Positions 40,577 through 51,469 of a stretch of 64,000 nt of DNA are shown here, one piece after another; the first letter of the stretch is position 1, and each line of letters starts with the position of its first letter. This DNA is from Takakia lepidozioides. Taxonomy: Eukaryota; Streptophyta; Takakiopsida; Takakiales; Takakiaceae. The stretch covers positions 16,740,001-16,804,000 of the forward strand of contig CM060734.1 of assembly GCA_030704615.1 (NCBI GenBank), in the 5' to 3' direction. The notes beneath the pieces are model-generated. The model was not told where the DNA came from and ran no database searches. It saw only the letters and a list, made by a program, of their open reading frames with translations. A program made the position numbers and the translations under genes.

Positions 40577-43527
40577 CTAAGCTTGTGGCCAGTCGGGCTC
40601 AGTCAGCAGACAGTTCAGTCGGCAGAAATGACACAAGCATAGAGCTGACTGCCCTGCCTTAGACTGATATGGAGGCAACTTCTCAAGCATAGGAGATCCC
40701 CATCGTTTCTTCTCCGCCATTTGTATCGCATAATCCTCAGCCATGTCAAAATTCCCGTCCACAAAACCAGTAGTATCCGAATCATCTTCCCCCCGTTGGC
40801 AGTATTGTTTCCTGACCTTCTGTGGCTTCTCAGGAACCTTTACTGGCATACAGTGTATGCCCACCATATCTGGAAGCTTATACTGTAAGACTTGTGTCAA
40901 CCTCTTAGTGTATGCCCGCAGCTCATCATCTGTATAGCTGAGTGGGCTGCCAATGACTTTGGAAAGTGTAGCCACTTTCTGGCTTTATGCCCTTTGGGAA
41001 AGATGTGGTCAAGGCCCAAGTTCTCCAGAGCAAAAGTAAACCAAGAACAGAGTTGGGGATCCTTCTGAAGCATGATCCTTACATCATACAGATATGTGTG
41101 TGGTGGAACTGGAGGTAACGTCCAATGCTCCCCACTGGAATAAGTCTGAAACCTCATCTGCATTTTTTGCTGCTCAATGTGGTAGCGTGAAATAAAACAA
41201 TACAACACACAACCCATGACCAAACTAGGTACCTCCTTGGTCTTGGTGTAGATAAATCCATGAACTATTTGGAGGGCAATTAATTCCTTCAGCATGGTTC
41301 TTGCCTCTGACCAGTACCATGCAAAATGGTGATCTTCAATGGGTCGGTCAGTTGGAAGAACTTTAGTCCGAGTTGCCACTGGCAACCAAATGCGCATAAT
41401 CTGGTAATAGTGTGCAGACTCTGGAGGACTGAATTCTTTCCAAGCCAAATCCATAAGAATGGGAATTTGGTTGAAGGGTAGAATCATAGCTTGATTGTAT
41501 TCAAGTGCAGCAGGAGTAGTAGGTGGGTTAAAAGAAGCATCACCCCAAACCTCAGACAGTGATTGTTGCAGTGCCATGGTATCAACACTGTCTACCTGGT
41601 GTGGCTGCTATGATGTTGTTGCCACAGTCCCTCCTGATGTTGGCAAGTCCTGCACTTCCTGCGCTGAAGATTGAAAAATCAAAGTCCTTGCCCGTAAGTA
41701 AGTAGCCATGAGTTGTTCCTCAGGAACAAAGGTCCTTTTCTCAATGTTGAAGCTCAAGACATCCACTTGAGTCTGAAGCCCTTCCACATCCTCCTACAAC
41801 TCAGCTATCCGAATATAGACATTGTCTATAGTGGTTGGGGCAATGTTCTGCACCCGGAGCCTGAGACCATTCATCTCGTCTTGAGTGAGCTTCCTTGGTG
41901 TTTTCCCCTCCACTGGCCCTTGTGTTAACCATTCTTGCAAAAGATGATTATCCACCAAGTCTTGTGTAACACCACGGAGATCCTGCTCCTTCTTGAGCCT
42001 GTATGTTTCCAACTGCTGTTGTAAAGTCTCCATGCATTTTGCATGAGGTTCAACCAGAGTTGCATAGGCAGCTGATAGATTATTGGCTTCTTCACTCACA
42101 GAAAGTTCATTCTCCCGTACTGTGATTGTTTGCTGCAACTCAAATATGTGCATGTCCTTCTGGGCATTGACCTGGTGCAACTACTGAATTGTATCTTCAT
42201 TGCGACAGAGAGTATCCTTCATGTCAGTAATGAGTTTCCCCTGTTCCATTACCTCCGTCTCTGCCGTTATACACCGCTCAGCTTGCTTCTTGACCTCCTT
42301 CGCAGCCATCTCCAGATTATGTATGAGAACTCTCTGATTGACTGCTTCCAATTCCGTATGAAGCAACTTCACTTCATGCAACTTGCCTTCATGCTGAACC
42401 TGCATCTGGTATAGCTGCTGCTTATGCACTTCATGCAACTTCTCCTGCTCAAGACCCGCCTCAATTAAATTCTCCTTCGCATGTTGTAGGGCAGCTTTAA
42501 TGTCCTCCAATTCTTGCTGCAACTTGAAGTTGGCCTCTACATCCACCTTGTTTGCACACTCAGTGACAATTCTTGCCTCAAGCTCTTGCTTGAGCTCCTC
42601 CCGCAATGCTGCCAACTGAGTGGAAGGAACATGAGTCTTGAAATAGGTGCCCAACAGGTTGAGAGTCATGTTTATGGAACTCATAACCGTGGCCTGTTGT
42701 GGATCTTCATGGAAAATCGGCTGCTGTTCTTCCTGATTCTCCACAGTTTGATGTTTCACAAACCAATCAGGCCATGATCCCACAAGATCTTGTTCCTGAG
42801 CAACCTCATCTTCCACAGTTGCTGCAGTACCCTTGCCCTTTACTCCTTCAACCTCTGTCACAATTTTGGGCATAACCTGCACAGCAGGGATTTCCTTGGG
42901 CAGACTCTGTATCTCTGGTACCATGGGGTCTCCGACCATACCAGAGTTTTCATAGAGAAGATCGCCCTTCTCAATTTCTGCCACTACTTGATCTATAGTG
43001 GGGATGTCCAATCCCTCGCTCTCCACAGTAAGAGGCTCCGGTGTAACAGCAAATCAAGTCTGAGTTACCACTGGGGCAACTTGGTCAGCTTGCTGTGCTG
43101 GCTGCGGTACTGAATTGACTTATTTCTCCCTTCGGGCTTCCAGCAATAGCAGCTCATTATGCTGCTGCACCCCATCCTTTGCAGGAGCTATGGAAACATT
43201 GTTGTGAGGGTTCCTTGTGGCAAGTGGATCTGCCATTACAATTGCGTCCCTCTTCTGTCTCTTGGACTGGTGCTGCCTCTCTAATCCTCCTTTACCTTGT
43301 GAAGAGCCTTGCTCCTCAACTGCAGTTATGGCTGCCTCAAACACCCCCATTACCTTGCCTTCTTGCGCATCAAGCAAGCAAGAATCAAAGATAATTTGTG
43401 CAATAATTGGGCTCGACACAATGATTGGGGACTTGGCAGTAGTAGTCTGTAATTGTTTCATCTCCTCCACCAGACCACTGTGCATCATCTCTGCCCAAGC
43501 TACATCCTCTCCTCTCAAGGCTTTCAA
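40577..43527 (-). pseudogene. Long coiled-coil reading frame with several in-frame stops
   Basis: 43527-40897 is one frame interrupted only by stop codons: TAA near 43121, TGA near 43055, TAG near 42180, 41792 and 41609. The middle (about 42750-42000) is a strong coiled coil, rich in Leu/Glu/Lys/Gln (QQELEDIKAALQHAKENL and similar). The last part (41577-40897) is globular-looking (RIWLPVATRTKVLPTDRP, VLYCFISRYHIEQQ). A frame change near 40940 leads to 40975-40577, which runs on through two TAGs into gypsy unit B. No known domain. It could be a gag-like ORF of unit B, an extra ORF of unit A after its integrase, or a captured host gene. Confidence 0.5.
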
Positions 43528-43679
43528 AACCTCCTCCGTAAAGATCTGCTAAGACAAGTGGAGAATCTGTTACATTTTCCATTCTGCCGGAACAAGTCGG
43601 ATGAAGTTGGAACAATTCAAACTTGCGTTATGAGCTCGAAAAAAGAACATGAAAACTGTGAAGTTCAATATGACTCTGA

Positions 43680-44765
43680 GTCACTACAATCTATCCCCGC
43701 CTCCTCTGCATTCAAGTCCAAAAAATTCATAACTCCTAAACTACGATGTCTACGCCAGTTATCAGACAGCAAGGGGTCAGGGGATAGAGCCTTGGACATG
43801 CGAAGTGCCATTGCCTCGGCATACACATGAAGCACAAAACTGTGGAGGGGGCTGTTGTATACAGTCTCGTCCCATATGTTGTTCGCTGCTGAAGACCCAT
43901 AGCTGCCTTTCCTGCAAGCCACAACAAGAAAAATGAAACTACTCATAAGATGAAGTCTATGTATGAACATGGAACCCAAAAAGGAATGAGAAGTCAATGG
44001 CAAACTTACTCACATGAAAAGTCGTTGTCTCGTCGTTGTCGACCTGCTTATCTTCTGGATCCTCATCATTCCAGATTTGAATCTTTTCAGTCTGTGTGCC
44101 TGATGTAGAGCCAGACAGAAGGGGGATGATGAGGATTCTTGTATAGTTCAGAGTCACCCTCCATGCCAAAAAGGCTCTTCCGCTTGCCTTGCACGCATGG
44201 TAAGTTGCACCTGCCCCAGACAAGAAGACATCAACAAGTTCGAGGGGGGGCCAATGCGAAGATGAAACAGGTGAAAGAAAACCAAAACTCAAAGGCGAGA
44301 ATGATACTGTTGGTTCTGTTTCATGGCAAACAAAATGTTTAGTACCTGGCCAATTTCCCTCAACCCTGGATACTCGGCTTTGGCGCAAGTGAATCCCTGG
44401 TTCCTGAAAAAACTTGTTTCTTGGAAAAGATCCCCTACTTGCAATCTTCCCCTGTGTTCATCCACGCTCACATTACCAAATGGTAATTCAAAAAGCTGTT
44501 GCAAGTACTGCGGAGTAACTTGTATATCTACGCCCTTCACCTAGGTAACTCCTGTCTTTGGCTCAAAGTTCTTGATAAACTGGATCATCAAATCCCGATG
44601 ATGCAAAGACCACTCTTTGCGCAACAATCCCTCCAACCGCAATTCCTTCAGCAGCTGCATTGCCTGTGGTGTGGCGATTGTTTGCCTCTGTAAGATCGTC
44701 GTGCTTTTCACTTGTAGATCCTCCATTTCTCTAATTCGCTTAATCCCGGACAAACAAGAAGGCAT
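43680..44765 (-). pseudogene. Start of the coiled-coil gene: plant-transposon-protein-like N-terminus, possibly spliced
   Basis: 44765-44289 reads KEWSLHHRDLMIQFIKNFEP, an in-frame TAG at 44541, then VKGVDIQVTPQYLQQLFELP. This resembles the 'putative plant transposon protein' domain (F..... V.G..i..s...i...f.LP). A donor-like CAG/GTACTA lies near 44345. Two further open pieces, around 44290-44014 (VDVFLSGAGATYHACKASG, ending at GTGAGT) and 43918-43680 (after TTGCAG; NNIWDETVYNSPLHSFVLHV), look like exons. Introns would be odd in a gypsy element. The reading starts 53 bp after the integrase ORF of unit A stops. Confidence 0.4.
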
Positions 44766-44817
44766 TGTTTGGAATAACTAAATGAAAGCTTGTAATGCGT
44801 ACAACATGAAAGTGTGA

Positions 44818-47259
44818 TTAGCACAGAATGGAAGAGGCAAGGGTGTAAGCCTGCGGGGTTTGCAAATAGTGAGTGGGAGAGAAAGTACTTTCGACCTGTC
44901 CTTCCTTGTGCCACTGCGTAAGAAGTAGAGCTAGTGTATAGTCCGTGATATCCGCCATAGCTACAAAGTTATAGCTTTGATTGCCCCTCCCGTCAAGACA
45001 CTGGTTATCCGGAATAACACCTATTCTTCCGCTCATAATGTTCTTAGTTTCTTGTTCTTGTTTCTTGAATGGAGTCTCTTGCACAAAATTCACGTTGCTG
45101 ATTGGCCGTTGCCTCATTAGGTAACTTCTCATTTTTACCCTAATCTGTTCACATTCCATCTTGGAATGACCACTAGGACTGCATATGTGGCAAAGGTTCC
45201 CCTTTGCCGGACGCGTAAAGTGTCCCGTTACCTGTCCTCTTGATGCATTAATGGGCTCGTAATAAGATTCGGCTGATATACCGGGTAGGTACTTTGACGG
45301 CCCTGTTTGTCTTCTTGTGTGATGATGCTCGTTATTGCAGTACCTGCAATGTGGAGTGTTTTGTCCCTTAGGCCACATGTTTGAATTCAAACACTCTCCC
45401 GTCTCCTGCTGACTGCATGGCACATTCTCCGAGTTTGACTTCCAAACTGTCTTTACACTTATCGGCCACTTTACTGACGTTAACCCGTGTCCACCTGTCA
45501 CTGCCCTTATGGACTGTGCAACCTGTGTGGGCTGTGTCGCCTGTGTTGAGCTGTGACAGGCTGTGATAGACTGTGGTAGGCTGTGATATGCTGTAACAGA
45601 CTGTGGTGGGCTGTGATGGCTATGTGAACACCTGTGTTCTCTGCTATGGCCATACACATTCAGCTTTATGACAAGTGCTTCATGCTCCGCTGGTGCTACT
45701 AGTGTAGTCTGTGACTGAATCTGTGTTTCAAGATGCAAATCATGCTGCAATGGTCTATCATGGATACCACTATATTCCTTCAACTTATTGGCATTGACTC
45801 TACCAAGCATCTCTTTGTTAATGGTTTGTAACATAGTTGTGTTGTTATCATACATCTTCTGTATGACATAAGGTCCTTTCCATGGTGATTTAAGCTTAGA
45901 AGCTTTAATCTTTCTTTTCTTCTGCAAACCAAACACCAAATCACCTGTCTTAAAAGTCTTCAATTTACCTTCATCAAACTGATCCTTCCTCTTCATCTGA
46001 ATTCTGGCCATGTTATCTGCTACATCAGCACGTACTTCTTCCACATGATATAGTTCATGTTTCCTTACTTTAATTGAATCCTCCAATTCCATTCTCCTTC
46101 CCCATTCAGTTTCATGGTAGGTAATAAGAATTCCATTGGAAGTAAAGTTTCCATGCCCATAAACTAATTGGAATGGTGTGTACTTGGTGGTGACCTTATA
46201 TGAAGTCTTGTATGACCACAAAGCTGTCAACAGCTTTGTATCCCAGTCTGTCCTATTCGCATTGACTATCTTAGCCAAGATACTGCATAGTATTTTGTTG
46301 GTGGCATCTGCCTGCCTATTGCCTTGTGGGTAATAGGTTGTACTCTTCCTGTGCACAATCATGAACTCCTTAGTCAACAGTTCAATGGTCTCATTAATGA
46401 AATGACTTCCCTGGTCACTGATAAATTCCAGGGGACAGCCAAATCTTGTGATAATGTTCTCATATAGGAACCTTGTTGTGGACTTAGCTGCGGTGTCTCT
46501 CAGAGCCTTAGCTTCCATCCATTTTGTGGTATAATCAGTGGCTGTGATTATATACTTGTTTTGTGTATTCTTGGCTGGTGGATTGATTGGTCCAACAAAA
46601 TCCAAACCCCATTTCTGGAATGGTTCAGTAGGCATTGTAGGATGCAAAGCCATCTTCCCAGATCTTTGCAAGGGTCCTAGCCTCTGGCACTCGTCACCTC
46701 TCTTACAATACTTGTGTACATCTTTAAACAAAATAGGCCACCAGTAACCTGCAAGTAATATTTTCCTACTGGTAGTCTCTTCTCCAAAATGACCTCCAGC
46801 AACTCCCTTCTGAACTTCTTCTAAAATTTTATTTACCTCATGGTGGTACAGGCATCGTTTAAGAACTCCATCAGGTCCTAGCTTATACAATCTTCCTCCT
46901 ATCATAGTGCATGGTAATGCCTTGATAGCTATTCTTTTCCTTTGCTCCTTCCCATAACTCGGTGGGCACTGTCCATGAGTCAAATAATATTTGATTGGCC
47001 ACTGCCAATCCATCCAGCCATCTGCTCCCTGTACTTCTACTGCAAATAAACCTGCATCAGGCAGTTGATCGTCTATTCCTATGGCGGGCTCTCCTGTTGA
47101 AAGGCGTGACAAGTGATCTGCCACAAGATGCAAACGTCCAGGTTTGTAAACAACTTCGAATTCAAACTCATGTAGTATAATCAACCATCTTGCTATCCTT
47201 CCACTTATCAAAGGCTTGTTCACCAAATAAATCAGAGCTTGATGATCCACATAGAACAT
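44818..47259 (-). CDS. Ty3/gypsy unit A: RNase H end, integrase and C-terminal CCHC extension
   Basis: An open frame of 813 residues. It begins at MFYVDHQALIYLVN (last catalytic Asp region of RNase H) and goes on to ARWLIILHEFEFEVVYKPGR. The integrase zinc finger is damaged: VQKGVAGGHF has Gln for the first His and KRGDEC has Gly for a Cys. The core has GLDFVGPI (D1), FISDQGSHF (D2) and PQGNRQADATNK, where Asp stands for the catalytic Glu. A chromo-less C-terminal GPY-like part (LKSPWKGPYVIQKMYD) follows. The last 300 residues add a His/Ser/Gln-rich linker, a damaged knuckle CRYCNNEHHH and an intact one, CHICSPSGHSKMEC. The frame is open but the enzyme is probably inactive. Confidence 0.8.
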   Translation of the reverse strand: MFYVDHQALIYLVNKPLISGRIARWLIILHEFEFEVVYKPGRLHLVADHLSRLSTGEPAIGIDDQLPDAGLFAVEVQGADGWMDWQWPIKYYLTHGQCPPSYGKEQRKRIAIKALPCTMIGGRLYKLGPDGVLKRCLYHHEVNKILEEVQKGVAGGHFGEETTSRKILLAGYWWPILFKDVHKYCKRGDECQRLGPLQRSGKMALHPTMPTEPFQKWGLDFVGPINPPAKNTQNKYIITATDYTTKWMEAKALRDTAAKSTTRFLYENIITRFGCPLEFISDQGSHFINETIELLTKEFMIVHRKSTTYYPQGNRQADATNKILCSILAKIVNANRTDWDTKLLTALWSYKTSYKVTTKYTPFQLVYGHGNFTSNGILITYHETEWGRRMELEDSIKVRKHELYHVEEVRADVADNMARIQMKRKDQFDEGKLKTFKTGDLVFGLQKKRKIKASKLKSPWKGPYVIQKMYDNNTTMLQTINKEMLGRVNANKLKEYSGIHDRPLQHDLHLETQIQSQTTLVAPAEHEALVIKLNVYGHSREHRCSHSHHSPPQSVTAYHSLPQSITACHSSTQATQPTQVAQSIRAVTGGHGLTSVKWPISVKTVWKSNSENVPCSQQETGECLNSNMWPKGQNTPHCRYCNNEHHHTRRQTGPSKYLPGISAESYYEPINASRGQVTGHFTRPAKGNLCHICSPSGHSKMECEQIRVKMRSYLMRQRPISNVNFVQETPFKKQEQETKNIMSGRIGVIPDNQCLDGRGNQSYNFVAMADITDYTLALLLTQWHKEGQVESTFSPTHYLQTPQAYTLASSILC
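45537..45626 (-). repeat. CTGTGATAG-like minisatellite inside the pol extension
   Basis: About eight degenerate units of 10-11 bp (GCTGTGATAG, ACTGTGGTAG, GCTGTGATAT and so on on the plus strand) encode the Ser/Gln/Thr/His-rich linker after the integrase. Confidence 0.65.
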
Positions 47260-48736
47260 AACTTCCTTCCCAGCAAATAATGCCTGAATAAATCATTGCC
47301 AAAGCTTCTCTTTCGGTGGTGCTATAGTTCCTTTCAGCACTGTTCAACAGTCTGCTAGCATAATACATAGGTGAATCTATGTTCCCTATGACATTTTGGG
47401 CTAACACAGCCCCCAATGCTTCTCCTGAGGCATCACAATGTACATGAAATACCATATGCCAATGAGGGTTAATCAACATAGGTGTAGTTGTTACTGACAA
47501 TGTAAGTTCCTCAAAGGCCTATTGACATTCAGCTGTCCATGCAAACACTGCATCCTTCTTCAAGAGTTTGCTCAATGGTGCTGCCTTCTGTGCATATCGT
47601 CTGACAAACCTTCTGTAATAACTGGTTTGTCCAAGGAACCTCCTTAGAGCCTTAACATTACTTGGTGGTGGTGAGGCTTTAATAGCCTCTATCTTTCTAG
47701 GATCTACAAGCAGTTATTTTTTACACACAATGTGTCCCAAAAGAACTCCTGAGTTCACACATAAAGTACATTTTTCTGGATTCAGCCCAAGACCTCTCAT
47801 CCTGCATCTGGCCAAACATAACTCCAACTTCTGCAAGTGCTCATTCTTAGAGCTATACACACTGAAGTCATCTAAGAACACTTGCATGAAATCATCCAAG
47901 TACTCATGGAAAGATTCACTTATCACTCTTTGGAAAGTTGCTTGTGCATTACAAAGTCCAAAAGGCATGACTTTGTATGCATAAGCACCCCAGTCAGTAA
48001 TAAAAACTGTCTTTCCCTGATCCTCTTCAGCTACTTGTACTTGGTTATACCCACTGAAGCCATCCATGAATGAGTACATCTCATGGCCTGCCACAGTGTC
48101 CAGTACAGCTTCTGTGAATGGCAAAAGAAAGGGATATTTCTTTGTACAATCATTCAACTTCTTATAGTTAACACAAACTCTCAGTTTGCCATTCTTCTTG
48201 GGAACTATCACGATGGGTGATAGCCAAGTTGTATACTCTATCGGGTATATTAACTTAGCCTCAGCCAGTTTCTTTATCTCCTCTCCAACCTTCTGTGCAT
48301 AGTTGGGATTCATCCTGTATCTTGCCTGTTTGATTGGTACAAAACCTGGTTCCAACTCAATCTTGTGCTGGCATATTTCAGGGGGTATCCCCTTCAGGTC
48401 TTCATAGCTCCATGCAAATACATCCTTGTATTTGATAAATAGGCTCTTAGCTTCTTCAAAGAATTTCGGCTCCAAGTCAGCCCCAACTTTCACCATTCTT
48501 GGTTCATCCTCAGTTCCCACATTGACTTCTCTCACCTGCTCTTCAGCTGTGATAGTCCATCCAGCCACTACTTCATCTTGCAAACTCACAGTGGCTGGTT
48601 CCTCTAGGATTTCTATTTCTCCCTCTCTTTCTTCATAGAAATGTGGTGGGTAACTGCTTGTTTCCCCTTCAATTGGTGTTGCTGATACTGCACCACAGCA
48701 TATACCCTTGAAACAACTTAGTCCTCCCAGTTGCAT
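47168..48736 (-). pseudogene. Ty3/gypsy unit A: reverse transcriptase and RNase H
   Basis: 48736-47714 holds the RT: LSPIVIVPKKNGKLRVCVNY, MYSFMDGFSGYNQV (motif A) and KVMPFGLCNAQATFQR, then VFLDDFSVYS (motif C, FLDD). These words fit the Tat/Athila-type branch of plant gypsy elements. An in-frame TAA follows, then the RT connection (FLGQTSYYRRFVRRYAQKA), an in-frame TAG, and RNase H (47500-47168) with HVHCDASGEALGAVLAQ and TEREALAMIY. A frameshift near 47285 moves the reading to the frame that starts at 47259. A fully working element would read all of this as one polyprotein; here two stops and one shift break it. Confidence 0.85.
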
Positions 48737-49789
48737 TTCTGCAACGTGCTCCCACTCTGGCTGTGCAACAAATAGAGTAGCCTCCTGCTCTTCATCAAGT
48801 CCTCTCCTCCAGTCATACTCTCTGACTCCTCGAGGTCTTCTGGTAGCATGTAGCCTACTAGATTTCTTAGTGGTGATCTATATCTTGTGCTTCCCATCAT
48901 GCATAGTCAGTAACTGGGAATTCCAGTCATGGAATACCCTAGCCTGTTTCAGCCATGGTCGACCCAGCAATAAGGAGTAAGCTTCCATGACATCATCCAT
49001 TTTCAACACCGTCACTGTGATCTTAAAGATCATCTTCAGGATCTGTATCTTTACTCCTCTTATCAAGCCCAATGGCTGTACACTCCTTTGATCTGCCATT
49101 GTTACTGTGAATGGGGCTGGTTTCATATTATTCAGACCAAGCTTATGCCTTAATTGGTCTGTCATGATATTCACTCCCGAGCCTCCATCTATCAGTACAT
49201 CAGTTAGGTCTGTGCTTCCAATTCTCAATTGGATTACTGGCATGGAATCATCAAAGTCCATGACAGTTTTTGGCCCTTCAGGTTTCACATTATAACTTGT
49301 TACCTTGTTGTTCAGGTCTGTATTCTCTGTCACATGAGCAATCTGATTGATTGCTTGATACAGCCTGTGTCTACAATGGGGTGCCACAGCCAATAGCTGC
49401 CCAATTGTAATTTCAGCTTTGGACTGGCATATTACTTCAGCCAAAGCCCCTTCATTATCCTGCACCTGTGAAGCCTCTTGCTTCACTTCATCTTCACCTT
49501 CTTCATCTTCTCTTTCAGAGTCAGAAGAATCTGCCATAGGGATATCAGTATCCTTCTGCATTTCCCTTATGGTATGAGCCACTTCCTTGTGCAGTTCCTT
49601 CTCATCCCTCCATGCCTCATCATCTTCAGGCACATCACTGCCATCTTCATTAACATCTTCCTCCTCATCCACTGGAGGTAATAGTTTAGCCTTGCTTCTG
49701 GTAACTATCATTGTACTTACTTCTGGTACAAAACATGGCATAACTATGTGAGCTACCACTATTATGCCTTCATTCACAGGAGCTCTCAT
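48737..49789 (-). pseudogene. Ty3/gypsy unit A: aspartic protease
   Basis: After an acidic linker (SDSEREDEEGEDEVKQE), the retropepsin reads VLIDGGSGVNIMTDQLR (DGG in place of the usual DTG), FTVTMADQRSVQPLG and YSLLLGRPWLKQARV. The frame meets a TAG at about 48880 and then continues in the same frame into the RT at 48736. It has the same DGGS active-site form as the protease of unit B, so the two units are related. Confidence 0.8.
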
Positions 49790-50923
49790 CTCATTCTGGT
49801 GTCTGATCCAGAATGGACAGGCTACTTTGCGATGTCCTGCCTGGTTACAATAGTAACACAGTTCTTCACCATTGGGTCCTCGCCCTTGGTCTATTTTGGG
49901 ATTATTTCTATAATCCTGATTCCCTGGCTAGTAATTCCCCCTTGGATTACCCTGATAGTTGCCTCTGAGATTGCCTTGGTAATTCCCTCTTGGATTACCT
50001 CTGCCTGCCATACCATTGTTATATCCACCAGGCCTACCATAGTGATCCTGGTCATTGTTTCTTCTTGGCTAGGGTTGCACTTGATGCACCCTCACTTGCC
50101 TAGGTTCTCTTGTAGCTGTCCTTCTTTTGTAATAACAATTCTCAGTAGAATGGTTATCCATTTTACAGATAGTACAGTGTTTCTCCTTCATGTGGCATTC
50201 AGTTGTGGTATGGCCTTCATTTTGGCACTTTGCACACCAAACACCCTTCCTCCAATGTGTTGCAGCCTCTGTGGCATACTTTTACAAGATTTCTTCCAAT
50301 CTTTTTTCATAGTTGTCCCTCTTCAACTTTTCCTTCTTCTTGCTCTTCCTCCTGAGCTCTTGCTCTTCTTCCTCATCTGACTCATCTTCAGAGTCATCAT
50401 CATCCCTCTTATCTCTCCTGAGCATTCCCAATTGCTCAATTCTGTTGGTTGTTTCGAATGCCTCCTCCACTATATTATGGGGTAGCATATCCACTTTCTT
50501 TTGTAATTCAGGTCTTAGTCCACTCACAAACCAAGTCTTCTGTAATCCTAGTGCTGGTACAACAGCCAGCTTTTTCATCATTAATTCCATTTTCTCCATA
50601 TATTCTTCAACAGTTTCATGCTTCTTTTGCCTCAACTGTTGTAGACTCCCATGTACTTCATCCTCAATTTTGCTTGTCCTGAACCTGTTCCGGAATGTTG
50701 TACTAAGGCCATTCCAGGTTAGGAAATGATTATTAGAAAACCTTGCATACCATTCACTTGCTTTCTTGATAAGTGAACAAGGAAACAGTCTCAATTTGGC
50801 ATCATCGCCATTCTCATTGTTCACTATACACATGTGCTCAAATTGGCTGATGTGTACATTAGGATCCCCTTTTCCTGCATATATTGGAAAAGGTGGCTTT
50901 GCCCGTGTTGGAGGTACCGCCAT
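49790..50923 (-). pseudogene. Ty3/gypsy unit A: gag with three zinc knuckles
   Basis: 50923-50282 holds the retrotransposon gag domain (FPCSLIKKASEWYARF, WNGLSTTFRNRFRTSK, ETVEEYMEKMELMMKKL) and a charged tail (DDDDSEDESDEEEEQE). The same frame then passes a TAA and two TAGs. It encodes three knuckles, CAKCQNEGHTTTEC, CTICKMDNHSTENC and CYYCNQAGHRKVAC, with RGN/YQGN repeats between the second and third. The frame joins the protease directly. Gag binds and packages the element RNA; all three stops fall at sites where Gln would be expected. Confidence 0.85.
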
Positions 50924-50931
50924 CTGTGGCC

Positions 50932-51156
50932 CTACACCCTGCCCTCTGACAGGTGCTGGTCCTCCTGTAGGTGTTGGTCCTTGAGGATCTGCTGTTGTAA
51001 TGGTGGAACTCCCACCAGGTGTTGGCCCCTGAGCACTCTAAGTACTCCTATCTCTAAGTACTCCTCAACAGTTTCATGCTTATAGAAGGCTTCGTTACCA
51101 TATATCCATATGGAAGACAAGTTTGAAAGGCCGTTCTTGGTGTAAGCTTGATCCAC
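50932..51156 (-). pseudogene. Partial duplication of gag sequence
   Basis: The minus strand reads YKHETVEEYLEIGVLRVL, echoing the gag segment KKHETVEEYMEKMELMM about 470 bp away, then a short repetitive tail (LQQQILKDQHLQEDQHL). On DNA, 'tcaacagtttcatgctt' occurs both at about 50608 and 51066. It looks like a small internal duplication or a second gag fragment in the leader of unit A. Confidence 0.45.
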
Positions 51157-51469
51157 ATGATATCCTGGGGTACCCAGTTCTTTACCAGCGCAAATTCTTC
51201 ATGCATGTGAGTGTAAACATTCACCTTCCGTTCCTCCCAACATTCCATAAAACACAAGGCCACTGACGCCTTACCCATAAAACATAGAGCCTCTGGAGCC
51301 ACAAATTTGTAACCTAGCCTACTGATCCACAGGCTCTGCTGTCAGGGATCCAAAGACAAGGTAAAAGTTGGATGCAGGGCTTCAGAAAACAGGCCTTTGA
51401 AACTGAGATGCCCCATAGACGGCATCAAAACACAAGCCTTACAGAAGCGGCAGCATGCCAGACCAGGAG

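Noticed and set aside
40577-50923. TAG read as Gln (reassigned code) in the gypsy region
   Set aside because: The intact AGPase gene uses CAG and CAA normally, contains no in-frame TAG or TAA, and TGA and TAA stops also occur in the gypsy frames. Mutation explains the pattern better.
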